A DNA stretch of 64,000 nt. It comes from Collybia mongolica. Taxonomy: Eukaryota; Basidiomycota; Agaricomycetes; Agaricales; Clitocybaceae. A model generated the notes under the pieces. The model had not been told where the DNA came from, did no database searches, and worked only from the letters and a program-made list of their open reading frames with translations. The translations under genes were made by a program, and so were the position numbers. Every line of letters begins with the position of its first letter. Positions within the stretch are counted from its first letter, which is position 1. Below are positions 46,415-57,714 of this stretch, piece by piece. The stretch is from NCBI GenBank assembly GCA_013420905.1, contig JAAXNY010000011.1, positions 1,550,001 through 1,614,000 on the forward strand. Direction: 5' to 3'.

Positions 46415-47048
46415 ATGGACTCCCCTTGGAACGATGACCACGACTATACCGCAATCAAGGAGGCCGAATGGACGAAGATGTCTTCCGAGTTCACCAACGT
46501 ACGTGCAGCACGCCGCTCATTTTCGGAGAGGTAGCCTGATCATGCCTTAGGCTGGATTTCGCGAAGGCATCACAGAGGGCAAAGAAGCTGCAGTACAGGA
46601 GGGGTTTGACGACGCGTTCGCCAACGTGGGCGCACCGCTCGGCCGCGATCTCGGGCTACTACGTGGTCACTCCTCTGCGATCCTCGCATTTCTAACCTCC
46701 CAGACCCCATCCCCAGGCGCGCCAGCAGAGGAGAGTGAACTGCTAGTGCAGGAAGCGCACGAGATCGCTGCGCAGCTTGGAAACATCCGCTACTCTGACA
46801 TCGAGCCACGGGATCTCGAGGCCGAGGAGCATGCCCGCGAGCATCTGGAGATGGAGGCGTTGGAGGCAGATGACGACGAGATCATAGAAAAGAGGAAGAT
46901 GGAGCGGATCGAGGACATGATGGCGAAGCTGGCCGCGAGCACTCAGACCACTGATCGGGTGCGGCCCACGCTGGAGGATGTGTACAAGTTGAAGACGCGG
47001 TTGGAATCTCTTGGGAAGACCCTTGGTTTAGACATGAATTGGAATTGA
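46415..47048 (+). CDS. YAE1: Yae1 domain protein (Fe-S adaptor for ABCE1/Rli1 maturation)
   Basis: With Lto1, Yae1 is known to deliver Rli1/ABCE1 to the cytosolic iron-sulfur assembly machinery. Exon 1 is 46415-46498 (MDSPWNDDHDYTAIKEAEWT to SSEFTN) and exon 2 starts at 46551. The Yae1 'deca-GX3' motif is present: AGFREGITEGKEAAVQEGFD, DAFANVGAPLGRDLGLLRGH. The C-terminal part is acidic and probably helical (EPRDLEAEEHAREHLEMEAL), ending TLGLDMNWN. The 52-bp intron is bounded by GTACGT and CTTAG. Total is about 193 residues, the normal size. Confidence 0.92.
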
Positions 47049-47479
47049 GGTTCCTCCGGACGAATTCCGGGATGGGTTTACTTCGAGGGGCAAATTCGAC
47101 ATGCGCTGCGATGGCTCATTATGTGCGTCTCTCACTTTGTGATCATAGGCACTTTCACTTATAGACAACGTCAGATTGCGTTGTGCACCGAGCCAGGACG
47201 CAATTTTCCTAAGTCTGTGATTGAGGAGACTGGTGTGAGCATACCCCGAAGGAGAATCTCCGCCGCCCTGTTTAACAGTCATAAGAACAAGGAGGCGTGT
47301 CGTGCTTGATGCACGACATGAGGGTATGCAGTGCATGATGCAGAAGTTCCGTAATAATTTATTGTTGATGTGTTGAGTAAGGAATTACATGCAAATACAG
47401 AAAACATGGTTGTCGTTGTGATCCACGAAACATAAATTTGTTGCACAGTCCCGCATATGGCCTTGAAGAGTTGAAACCG
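47049..47479. other. Tail-to-tail intergenic region
   Basis: 3' regions of Yae1 and TFIIE beta. TGCATGATGCA-like short palindromes lie near 47320-47345 (GTGCTTGATGCACGACATGAG / GCAGTGCATGATGCAG). No gene is seen. Confidence 0.5.
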
Positions 47480-48620
47480 TTACTTCCCAGGTGGAACGTA
47501 GTCTCGCGAAAGATCTACTTCGCCCTTCATGTGTGTATTGGTTATCCGCACCTGGCGCTGTCGAGGGGCACCTCCCCGCTTGCCCTTTTTCTTGGTATTG
47601 GGGGCTTTGGGTGCAAGGGCTTCGGCATTCGTTAACTGCAGGCCCTCTACCCCAACCAAGTTGAGAAGGGCAAGCGGAGCAGAAGAAAGAGAAAAAAGTA
47701 CCTGAAGCAAGCTGCCTCAATAGATCAACGTCATTGGGAACCTTCAAAGAGTGCCACAAGTCGTTGAACTCTGCGATCCAGGTGATCAGTGATGTCTCCT
47801 CTTCGCCGATCATATGGAACACACCTTTCTCGACTTGTACTCCTCCACTCTCTTCTGTAGGCTTGATTTCATTCCAAAAGACCATGCGCAGCTGGCCATC
47901 CTTGACAGTTCTCGTTACAAGCACTTCACCCTCTTTCTCCAACTCTTCAATAGCGGTTGGTGCTTCTTTCCATGATTCCTTTAGGGCACGGACAGATATT
48001 CCACCCCCCTTCCGTGTTTGTCGTTGAATTTCTGTAAGGAGAGCCGCTTTGTTTCTAAAATTGAACTCATGCTACACATTTGTCAGACAAGGCAGGAAAG
48101 TCGGAAACACGAAACTCACCTTGTATGAGTAAAGGTCTGTCTTGGGATCCCATGCAATGCGGTCATGAGCCTTGAATCGTTCTAGTAATATATGATCTGA
48201 GTCGAGGGGTGTATTCGTGACTATCGCAATGTCTTGCAGTCGCATAGGGTTTTGTGTAGACTACCGTTGGACATGAGTGACTCGAGCCCAAGAACGCTCT
48301 ATATACAACTCACTTTTAAATGATTAACGGCATACACTAGTTGTGTGTTTATGTTCGTTCCCGTTCCCGTATCGGCCGGTTGTGAGTATACAATGTCTAT
48401 TTCAATCATAAATGCCACACCCCGTTGGTGGTCAAGAGAGCGTAGTCATACTCGTTTTTGGCCGTTTCTTTTTCGGTGGCGTAGGTTGTGTGGAAACTTC
48501 TGCAGCTGGGGGAGTTGACGAGTGCGAGTCCAGCGCCGGGGGTTGGGAATGCCATGAAGTGTAGTCCTGTCTATGCAGAACTGACTTGAACGCTGCAGAG
48601 TCCTTTGCGAGTTTGGACAT
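47480..48620 (-). CDS. TFA2: Transcription initiation factor IIE subunit beta
   Basis: Small subunit of TFIIE, which recruits TFIIH to the RNA polymerase II pre-initiation complex and helps promoter opening. It starts MSKLAKDSAAFKSVLHRQDY at 48620, followed by a Pro/Lys-rich linker (TPPKKKRPKT). The tandem winged-helix region has TQLVYAVNHLKSTQNPMRLQ, RIAWDPKTDLYSYKHEFNFR and NKAALLTEIQRQTRKGGGIS. The C-terminal region has LITWIAEFNDLWHSLKVPND and a basic tail (KKKGKRGGAPRQRQVRITNT) ending RDYVPPGK with the stop at 47480. About five short introns are inferred. It shares a 158-bp divergent promoter with the gene at 48779. Confidence 0.92.
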
Positions 48621-48778
48621 GGCCGTTTGGGTGAAAGATTCACCTTGTCACGTATTTTTTCGTCACACTTCATCTGCAAGTCTGACAACGACCACAACGT
48701 CGACCCACGGCTGACTCTGTTTTAACCTATAATCGACCTCTTCTCTATCGTTAGTTTTACTACAGCCAGCGCTACAGA
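48621..48778. promoter_or_regulatory. Short bidirectional promoter (TFIIE beta and hypothetical gene)
   Basis: Two start codons face away from each other across 158 bp. No defined element could be named. Confidence 0.5.
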
Positions 48779-50271
48779 ATGGCTGAGGGTACACATGTGA
48801 GTTCACTCTACATCGTTCAAAAATTGAATATCTACTAGCCAGTTAGGATATGCCCCCTCGTAAACGACAGCGCATGGCTGGGCCAGAGGGGTTTCAAAAA
48901 CCACTAACAACACCAGTGAAAGTCAATGTCCCTACCTTTGTTTCAGGATTCGGAAAACCAGCCATGGAATCAAACTCACGGCCCTCGTCAACTTCTAAAT
49001 CAGCGAAACCTCTGTCGACATCTAGGATGCCTCCCGCGTTCGAACATTTCACCGAGTCTAGCTCAAACCCCAAGTCTAACATTACGAAGAAGCCTATGAT
49101 AAGACCTAAGCCACCCTCCATTCCAGATCTCAAAGCCAGGACACGGCCCAACTACGACATATCACATCTGCTCACCGAATCTAAACCTGTTGGGCGACGT
49201 TTACAACCCCCATCTTTAGCAGAGGTGAAATCTGAAGATACAAACACAACTCCCATGCGAAAGGTCACCCTACCATCTTTTGCTCAACCTCCTGTCACCC
49301 CGTCAAAACCTACCTTGAGTCTGAACGCGATTCCTCCTCCCCGGCTACCCACCCCGACGGTCCGTGAACAAATGCTTCCAATATCGAAAACGACCATTGC
49401 TCGTGCAACTGACTTGACCACTGACCAAGGCACAGCCGAATTAGCGTCGATATTTTTACGCGACCAACATCCTGATATATCCAACCAGGCACACGATCCA
49501 GACGACGTGGGCGGGTTTTGGATGGGTGTAAGCCCTGAGAAAGGAGGGAGAAGCGTGAAAGGGAAAGGTAAGGATAAATTTATGCGGTGCGTATCCCCCA
49601 GAACATTATATGTTGATAACTAACGGATTGTGTTCACTAGGAACGGCCTTGCGGCACGAGCATCAGCCATCTTCGCGCGTTCGCACAACGCTCTTGCTCT
49701 ATGGCAAAAGGAAATCGAACTCAAGCTATCCTCTTCTCATTCTGTATCTCCTGACCTCCGAGCACGCATCATCAAAATACTAGACATGCCTCTCGGACCC
49801 AGCCTAAGCTCACCATCGAAGCCTAAAGCATCGACGTCATCTGCTTCGACCTCACGTGGGGTCGCATACTGCCAGATCCTTTTCGTCAACTCTACGAAGA
49901 CAACGGGCAGCGCCCATCTCCAACCTCGTAAAAAGGAATATCGACATCACCTTATCGTCTTTTCGTTCCCCTCCTCTGCCCCATCGTGGGCTAGTAACAG
50001 CAGAAGCCGCCCCCACGTGCGCAACCCAGAGGATTTTATCGAAGGCGGGGAAGTACACATTTGGGAGCCGTGGCAGGAGGTGGCACTCAACAGCGAGGGG
50101 TCGCCGTTGAAAGTGGAAGAAGAGGTGCGCATGTCAATCACTCCATTCCCTTTACTTCCCTCGTCTTTCCCATTCTCGTCTTCGCCTACACGGACCCCAA
50201 TACCCACAGAAATTTGTGTTGCCGATGTCGCGTTGTTGTGCTCTCGGTTCCGCATATTACGTGAAGATTAA
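48779..50271 (+). CDS. Basidiomycete hypothetical protein, disordered N-terminus with conserved C-terminus
   Basis: Three exons: 48779-48796 (MAEGTH), 48847-49586 and 49641-50271, with ~50-bp introns of good consensus and matching phase. The N-terminal ~250 residues are rich in Ser, Pro and Lys (MPPRKRQRMAGPEGF, RPKPPSIPDLKARTRPNYDI) and look disordered and nuclear. The C-terminal part has GLAARASAIFARSHNALALW and SPDLRARIIKILDMPLGPSL. It ends with a possible folded segment VRNPEDFIEGGEVHIWEPWQ...EICVADVALLCSRFRIL. I do not recognise a family. The ~480-residue length and intact splice sites support a real gene; it is head-to-head with TFIIE beta. Confidence 0.75.
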
Positions 50272-52227
50272 TGGAAGAAAAACTTGATTTACTCATTTGG
50301 ACGTTTGCTCGTCCATTTTCGCTACTATAAATATGGCCCGGCCTCTATTATTGACGCCACGACGGGGCTTGTCCGGGTTCCTCACCACGACCGAGTTATC
50401 ATGGAATCAACCATTCGGCAATTTAGCCCCATGAGTTGCAGTGAATGAACACATTCAAGACGCGTCACATCAAGGACCCATTGCGATCATTAGTTCAAAT
50501 ATGCCCTTGGTTGAGCTCCAGTTCTCGCCCGTCATCGAGACAGACTCGATCCATGTTTTTACCGGCTGCTGGATTTACATGCACTTGAAGGGATGTGGCT
50601 CTGGATTTTCCAACTGGTGACACGCAGGGTGCCCAATGGAACAATACCTCCGTGCTGGAGCGAACATGATCGATAGGGCAACCTGGAAATGAGGAGAAAG
50701 TCGATCTCCCATGCTTCAAACGTCAAATATGAAGATCCGGACAGTGCAGCGGACGGCTTCCCGCGGGACCTAGAATCGGTGGCAACTCACAGTGCACGAC
50801 CTATTCCTGTTATGATGGGAACAATCACCAGTACAGTGTGTTGGTCCTGGAGTGTCTTTCACGGATGTCATATCGCTAGGTGACTCTAAAAATGCTACTC
50901 AAATGAGGGCAAATCTTACCAGATTTCTCCATTCGCATACCTCCTGTCCACGAATCTACAACTGAGCGAAGGGTCGAGAACGCCCGATCCCTACGATGGC
51001 AGTGCCACAATGCGAAAGGGGGCAGGTATTCAGCTTCACCCGACGTGGTTCTTTTCGGCTGCGAAAACATGTACAAAAGGCATGTACTCGAAAACGCACA
51101 GAAAGTATTGCAGTATAGGCTCATATGTTCTGTGAGGCGGAGTGAGGCAACTTATACCATTTTGATCGGTTGATGGTGCTAATGGCCCACCCTCGAGGTT
51201 GACTGGTTTAGTAGCTCAGTACTGAAAAAATAGGAACTAAGGGTCTAACATTCGTTTGTACGATCGTGCCCGGAGGGAGCGGAGGAAGGTCAAAGTTCGA
51301 ATCTTCCGATAATCGGCAAATCGGGCCGATGCCTTCAATAAATATTTTGGAAAGCTACTTTCTTGCAGAGCCCAACAAATCGCCCAACCAATCTCGACTT
51401 ATTCTCAACAGTTCTCATGTCCGAACGATGGAACCGCCAGTATCTTTCAGGTACTTCTGATCTCAAACCCATAACGATACAGCGAATATTCATAATCTCC
51501 GGTGGTGCATACTTGCTTATCAATTTCTATCAAGCTTCATTACCAACAATCGGCCTTTGCAACTTTTCGACTTGCTGCCATAGCCATATCACCCAATCAA
51601 TGGATTTTCAAGGTATTTGGGGGTAAATGCAATATATAGAAGGGACTCCGAGAAGTATGCCGCAGTACCCGTCTAGGCCCTCGGACGTAAGTACAATATT
51701 AATATTATGTACATTGAGGCGTCTAATTCATCGTCTGGATGGACAGAAGTACTCACGTGGATTGGGGCTCTCTGACATGGATTACGATCGTTCGATTACC
51801 CAACGCACACCAAGGGTAGGTTACTTGCATAACTGACACCACGATATAGATTCAGCCATGACTTCCTTTCACACTGGCAGCTGCTGCGCCCAACAGCACC
51901 CACAGAAATTGGAAGGCCATTAGCCTCATGTGCTAAGAACGATTGATCTTGTATTTTCCCTGGATCGAACACTCTGGGGTCTGCGAACCTGCACACCTGT
52001 GGGTCCAAACCAACACGCACACTCCACGCGACTCCTGAACACCTGCTATCACGGGGTTCTTGTGGTATCCGCACCTCTTATAATGATCTCGACCCTCGAC
52101 GGCGTCCCGTTCACAGCTTTCCACTTTATTCTGCCATTCTCATTGATTCCCCTCTCGCTTCTGGTCAAGCTATATATTCCACGCGTGAAACTATAATTTC
52201 ATACACCTATTTCATCTACATTTTATC
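50272..52227. other. Two kilobases without a confident gene
   Basis: Minus-strand protein-like pieces lie at 51124-50900 (GEAEYLPPFALWHCHRRDRA) and 50720-50500 (CPIDHVRSSTEVLFHWAPCV). Plus-strand pieces lie at 51627-51830, where MPQYPSRPSD and KYSRGLGLSDMDYDRSI can be joined across a 58-bp GTAAGT...ACAG intron. None could be assigned or extended. They may be a decayed gene or a fast-evolving one. Confidence 0.4.
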
Positions 52228-53748
52228 ATGGAAAGCCAGACTACTGGCTTTCTAACACCACTCCCACCTCGTCTACTCTGGACGAGTAGCCCCATCTATG
52301 GGATCGTCCATCCATCAAACTGCCAAACATGTCGACAGTACATGGTGCACCTGGCAGAAGCTAGTCGTGCTGATGATGACCCGTCCTTCAATATATCTTT
52401 GAAGGAGCGGGACTTCCAGCGCAATTCCTATTATCTGAATGGAGTCTGTGAGGGCCGTCGCCTCCAAAGAGAGTACAGTCAAACACGGGCTGATCACCTG
52501 GACCTTTGCCGCGCAGAGCGTGATGCAGCGTTGGAAACCGCTAGCCAGCATTTTATCGATCTCTGTGCAGTACGGGAGGAATTAGAGAAACTCGGGGAGG
52601 AGTACCGTGTTCTTCAGGACTTGTTTGAAGAGGTAGTAGAATTTGGCGTTAGGAGGACATCCCCCGCGGGTAGCCGGTCGCCATCTATCGATGCTAGGGT
52701 GCTAGAAGAAAGCTTATATGACACTCACAATGGGTTCGAGCATGATATCGCGATTGACTCCTGGGCAACGCTCCCAGATTCACTCACACCGGATGTTGCT
52801 CAGATCCCAACGCCACCGGAGAGCATAGCCGGCTCGGTTGTCTGGCATACGACGGAACTCCCACCGCTAGCTGATAACACTTATTTGGAGGACTTGCCTA
52901 GCGCCCCTGCCGACATCCCTGAACCACCATACCCCTATCCGAGTCCGAGGCCATCTGTGATTGAGGTTGAGTTTCACCCTGAGGCAGCCCCGACGTTCGT
53001 CGAGGATCATGTAGAAGAAGATTATGTGTCGCCCCCCCATCCGCGCATACCTAAGACTGTCGCAGAACTCCAAGCACTTATGAATGAAGCCTACGCGGGT
53101 AACGAGTCTGCTCTTGTCCATATCAAATCAATGTGCACTGAGGCTCATGCGACTCCTCGACATAAGAAATCTTTTATTCAGCAGTTTTTACTCTCCAATT
53201 GGAAAGGGTATCCCAGGAGGTCTGCCCCTGTACGAAGTGACACCACCCCTCCTGCTAGTGAAAGCACTACATCCGCTAACCTTGAAATATTCGTCGACTC
53301 GGCGCCGTCTTGGGGAATTGGATTCGTCAAAGATGGTCGCTGGCTAGCCTGGAAACTGAAGCGCGGGTGGAACACTGACGGAAGAGATAATTCGTGGGGA
53401 GAAATGGTAGCGGTGGAACTTGGTCTCCGCGCCGCCATTGCTGCTGGGCACCATTCACGTACTATCACGGTGAGGTCTGACAACGCAGGGGTTGTCAGGT
53501 CCCTGGTCACCGGAATATCAAGGAATTTTCAGCAGAATTTGATTCTGCAGAAGGTGTTGCAGCTGTCTCGGACGTATGATGTCCGTATTGTCCCAAAATG
53601 GATTTCTACGAAATTGAACCCAGCGGATAAGCCATCACGGGGAGTATTCGCGTCAAGGGCGCTACTTTTCCCTGATCCTCCACCTCTCCCTGCTCATTTG
53701 GTTGACTTTGTCCACCCCCCCGTTGAATACCGCGCCCTTTCGTCATAG
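52228..53748 (+). CDS. Free-standing RNase H-like protein of retroelement origin (coiled coil plus RNase H)
   Basis: A single uninterrupted 506-codon frame, unusual among the intron-rich neighbours. The N-terminal part has a CQTC pair (HPSNCQTCRQYMVHLAEAS) and a helical, likely coiled-coil region (REYSQTRADHLDLCRAERDA...REELEKLGEEYRVLQDLFEE). A Pro-rich linker follows to about residue 290. The C-terminal ~150 residues are an RNase H fold: IFVDSAPSWGIGFVKDGRWL, EMVAVELGLRAAIAAGH, ITVRSDNAGVVRSLVTG and VPKWISTKLNPADKPSRGVF. Candidate catalytic D, E, D, D all appear kept. The block resembles the RNase H of DIRS-type or similar Agaricomycete retroelements. No reverse transcriptase or recombinase is beside it. 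It could be a retroelement piece or a domesticated gene. Confidence 0.75.
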   Translation: MESQTTGFLTPLPPRLLWTSSPIYGIVHPSNCQTCRQYMVHLAEASRADDDPSFNISLKERDFQRNSYYLNGVCEGRRLQREYSQTRADHLDLCRAERDAALETASQHFIDLCAVREELEKLGEEYRVLQDLFEEVVEFGVRRTSPAGSRSPSIDARVLEESLYDTHNGFEHDIAIDSWATLPDSLTPDVAQIPTPPESIAGSVVWHTTELPPLADNTYLEDLPSAPADIPEPPYPYPSPRPSVIEVEFHPEAAPTFVEDHVEEDYVSPPHPRIPKTVAELQALMNEAYAGNESALVHIKSMCTEAHATPRHKKSFIQQFLLSNWKGYPRRSAPVRSDTTPPASESTTSANLEIFVDSAPSWGIGFVKDGRWLAWKLKRGWNTDGRDNSWGEMVAVELGLRAAIAAGHHSRTITVRSDNAGVVRSLVTGISRNFQQNLILQKVLQLSRTYDVRIVPKWISTKLNPADKPSRGVFASRALLFPDPPPLPAHLVDFVHPPVEYRALSS

Positions 53749-54055
53749 CCGCGCGCCTTTACTAGGATGAATATTCCTCCGAGTAGTTACCATGTATCGA
53801 GATTTATCTTTGCCTTTTCACAATGTAGTACTATTAAGTTATTCAAGCTTCCCTGACGGAATCAAATTTCATCGTTTGAATTGCGAGGGTCGTAATATTA
53901 ATTCTCATGATCATTTTATGACTCGACGTGTGCTAGTCGCGAGAGCACGTGGATGTGACCAACGGGCTGGTGTCACGCATCCTTTGAGTCACCCTGACCA
54001 CCTCGACTAACAAAGGAATTCACATATTTATTGCCGCGATTGCAGTTATTGCAAG
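53749..54055. other. Intergenic, nothing recognised
   Basis: A 72-codon open frame without domain features lies here. No other signal is seen. Confidence 0.5.
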
Positions 54056-57047
54056 ATGTCCCATATAATAGACATATCCTCGTCTCCAGAACCCGGCCCT
54101 TCTTACTTTCAACCACAACAACGAACTTCAACGGTCAAACTTACAGCAAAGCGACAAAGAACTCGGATAGGCCCTGTTATCGAGCTCACTGACTCTGACT
54201 CTGACTCTGAGGACGTGTCAAGACGGTCGCATCAAAGGGTGGCCTCTCCACAAACCGCTACGCAGGGGTCGTCGTCCCGTACAAGGCGAACGCCTACTTT
54301 TACACATCTCCAGCCCGTGGTTGGTGGTTCTGGATCTCTTCAAAACATCCCCAGCCACACCAAGCGAACGAAATCTCCAGCCGCGAAGATATCTCAACCC
54401 TTCTTGCCTAGCGACGAAGAGAACGAGCCACCAATACCGACCCATTCCATTGTTGATCAACCCCTGGTTGGTGTCGTTGGCATGGACAATGGATCTGCAC
54501 TTCTACAAATCACACAGCAGAATCCACCATCAAATGAAGAAGCACCCGAAACGGAGTCTCAGAATGATTCTTTGTCAGGATACGTAGCTCGCGTACTCGA
54601 GATAATTCCGGATGTTGAACCGGATCACTTGCTTGCCCTCGTCACCAAGCTTGCTCCATCGCTGCAGGATGGGGTTGTAGAACATGTATTGCATGCACTT
54701 TTCGAAAACCCTGCCTATCCCAAGGTTGACAAGAAGAATAAAGGGAAAAGGAAACAAGTGGATGAGGACGTGACTGGGGAAGAAACATCCTTAGAAGGCG
54801 GCAGCCCTGCCAAGAAGCACAGAGTTGACTACGGAGACAAAACTCGCGCTTTCCGAGGTGGGGTACATTATACCGATCTTGCTCTTGTAAAATCCCCAAT
54901 GAGGTCAATCTATATCTTCGTGCTAATCTATCTTTTAGGAGCGACTACAGATCGACAACCCTTATATACCCAAGCACTATTTACGGCAACTTTTGGCATC
55001 CTTCAATGGTCTCTATGCACCAACACACGTCTTTCTCGTCGAGAAAGAGAAGCAGCGCAAGGAAAAGCAACCTGTTGCCCGTCTTCCATACGTCCGCAAA
55101 GCTCATCCTTTCCGCCCGAGTTCCAAGGGTAAAACTCGTGTCCTTGAGGACACCGAGCTTGAAAGGGAGATTGAGTGGTTGCAAGATGAAGCGGAAAGGC
55201 GAGATCGTCAGATAGCTGAGGAGTTGAATGACGAGGAAAACGGAGACGGTATCGAGTGTGCATGCTGTTTCTCCATGGTGCCTTTTGTGAGTCATTGTAG
55301 CCTCCATCTCATCATGTCTGTTGTTGATCAGTTGGGAAAACAGGACAAGATGGTTCAGTGTCCAGAAACTCATCTGTTCTGCAGCAAGTGCATGAGCTCG
55401 TACGCCGGAACTCAGCTCGGAAGCCACAATCCTAACATTACATGTATCCACCAATCTGGATGCAAAGCTGCCATACCGCCGTCTGAGCTTCGGCGTTTCC
55501 TTTCTACAAAGATGATGGAACTCTGGGAGAGATTAAAGCAGCGCAAGGAGCTAGAGACCGCTGGCCTAGTGGGGCTTGAGGAGTGCCCGTTCTGTGAGTG
55601 GGGTTGTGTAATCGAGAATGAAGAGGAAAAGCTATTTAGATGTGGCAACACTGAAGTCTGTGGTGTAGTTAGCTGTCGAGGATGTAAGAAAGTGGTAAGC
55701 TGACCAGCGGTACGTCTCATGAAGCATTTTGCTGATTTCTACAACCAGGATCATCTACCTAAGAGTTGCAAAGGTATCCAGTATCGGATCTCATCTCTTT
55801 GTTCATCTTTAATGCTGTACGCTTGTAGAAGTAGAAGAGGGAAAGGCGCTAGATGGGAGACATGCAATAGAGGAGGCTATGAGTGCGTTTCTCCTATATT
55901 ACCTGACAAATTGCTTGTGCTTTACATGTCTTCCGCTCCTTGCTACCTACACATGCCCTACAAACTGTCATCCACACACCCGCTGACTACTACCCAGCTC
56001 GGGCACTGATGCGAAACTGCCCTAAATGTCAGAAACGTGCGTTTGCCAAACCCCTTGCGTGTAATATACTTCCTAATCTCTTTTCAGCGTTCGTCAAGGA
56101 GCATGGTGTGAGTTCGAATAGTCCTTGAACGTACTCACTGCTGACTCTTGCTTACTTTAAGTGCAATAAAATGACCTGCCCGAACTGTCACACCTTGTCA
56201 TGCTATGTGTGTCGTCAGGTTATCACAGGCTACGACCACTTCAACCAGGCACGTTTTGCATTCCGAATTTGCGTTCCCTATGATGTCATTATAAATTCTA
56301 CGTCACGCAATAGTTGCCTAGTGGCCAAGCAGCGCCCACTACCAGTCAAAATGCTAGCAAGTGCCTACTCTGGGATGCAGTGGAGCAAAGACACGCAGAA
56401 GAGGTAATAACTTCTCTGTGCTTATATGCAAACAATATAGCCAATGTCATTTTTGCTTTTATAAGGTCAAGGCAGCTGCACAACGCGCACTGGAAGAGTA
56501 CAAACAACAGAATCCAGACGTCGACGAGAAAGAACTTCATGTCGAACTGCCTCCTGCGTCAGCGGCCCCTGCACAACCCATACACGGCATGAATCTGGCT
56601 ATGAGATATCACGGGTTAATGGGCCAGGGTCCGAATCAGGCGAATGCGGCACAGGTGCAAGTACTCCAACTTCATTTGGCTCAACTCCAGCACCAGCGAG
56701 ATATGTGTCAGTTACAAATACAAGGATTTGAGGCGCAAACGCAGCTCATGCATGCTACTGTGACGCAGAACCCAGATTCACGATTTTCTGGGATGTATCT
56801 CCAGCAACAGGCTGACATGGCGGGGGTAGTCGAGCAGGAGCGGCGTAGGCTTGTAGGCATACAGGCAAGAATGACTGATGTTCAGGCACAGGTGGACGCA
56901 GCCAGGGCTAATGCTAATGCTAATGTCGGCGCCGCACAACCCTTGCCACAACCTGTGATTCCCCCACCGTTCAACATCAATGTTAACATAAACTATGGTC
57001 GCCAGCTAGCCGCGCTTCCCCCTGTAAGGAGGAGGGGAAGGAGATGA
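54056..57047 (+). CDS. RBR-type E3 ubiquitin ligase, RNF216/TRIAD3-like
   Basis: RING-between-RING ligase that passes ubiquitin through a cysteine in RING2. It starts MSHIIDISSSPEPGPSYFQP at 54056; two acidic Ser/Asp motifs (IDISSSPEP, IELTDSDSDSED) look like SUMO-interacting motifs. A helical segment follows (YVARVLEIIPDVEPDHLLAL), then YIPKHYLRQLLASFNGLYAP. RING1 is ECACCFSMVPF with VQCPETHLFCSKCM; the IBR has CPFCEWGCVIENEEEKLFRC and CGVVSCRGCKK. RING2 is MRNCPKCQKRAF with CNKMTCPNCHTLSCYVCRQV and the hallmark ITGYDHFNQ, then SKCLLWDAVEQRHAEE. The C-terminal part is Gln/Asn-rich and helical. About seven introns are inferred; the one after GYDHFNQ starts GCACGT (GC-AG). The stop is at 57047. 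Order and the YDHF motif match RNF216. Confidence 0.9.
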
Positions 57048-57714
57048 GCTAACGAGACTTCCTTGGCTAGGTGCACTTTTGACCTTTGTCGTTTTCGTGC
57101 CAATTGGCGATCAACACCTTTCCGATCTACTCTTATTGTACTTGTGGAACTCCCTACATGTAATACCCATCGTAAACACTTCTTCCTTTCCTAAATCTCA
57201 TCGATTAAGTGATGGACTCATTACAACACCCACAAACAATTGATTAAGTGGCTATGCCACAAATCCATTTACTAGCGCGATCTACCAACACTCATCCTAA
57301 ACCAGCTCAGGACAGATCAAAATTACCAAGCTTGCAAGTTGTAACCCTCTTATAAAGTCGGCTGGACGAAGCATGATGGAGAGGATTGGGTTCGGAGAAA
57401 CACACGGGATTGTACAGGGAGAACGGAGGGAAAGAGGTGCGACATGACAGGTAGCTTCCCCCTACTGGGCGCTTGTCGCCAGAACACGAGGCACAGCCCT
57501 TGAACCTGAGTTTCGACAGCAAACCTGAGGCGTTAGACCGTCACTTGAAACACTTGCCAACAGGAATCACTGATATCCTCCATTTCAAGCCATCGTGTCA
57601 CAAGTGAGCATCTTTCGCTGATGGGTGTCAAGCGTCTTTACTGATTGCTAGAAATCAGCTTGCTTCGTCCATTCGCAAACTGTCTATTGATAGAAAGGTT
57701 GACGGTCATCTTAT
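57048..57714. other. Intergenic or 5' leader of the TPR-CHAT gene
   Basis: An open stretch at 57540-57717 (HLKHLPTGITDILHFKPSCH, and after a 47-bp intron KNQLASSIRKLSIDRKVDGH) looks like exons. Its phase does not join the main TPR-CHAT frame unless a weak GTTGAC donor is used. It may be a spliced 5' leader. Confidence 0.4.

Noticed and set aside
51255..51330. Possible tRNA (GGTCAAAGTTCGAATCTTCC resembles a T-arm)
   Set aside because: No matching acceptor stem, D-arm or anticodon arm could be folded around it.
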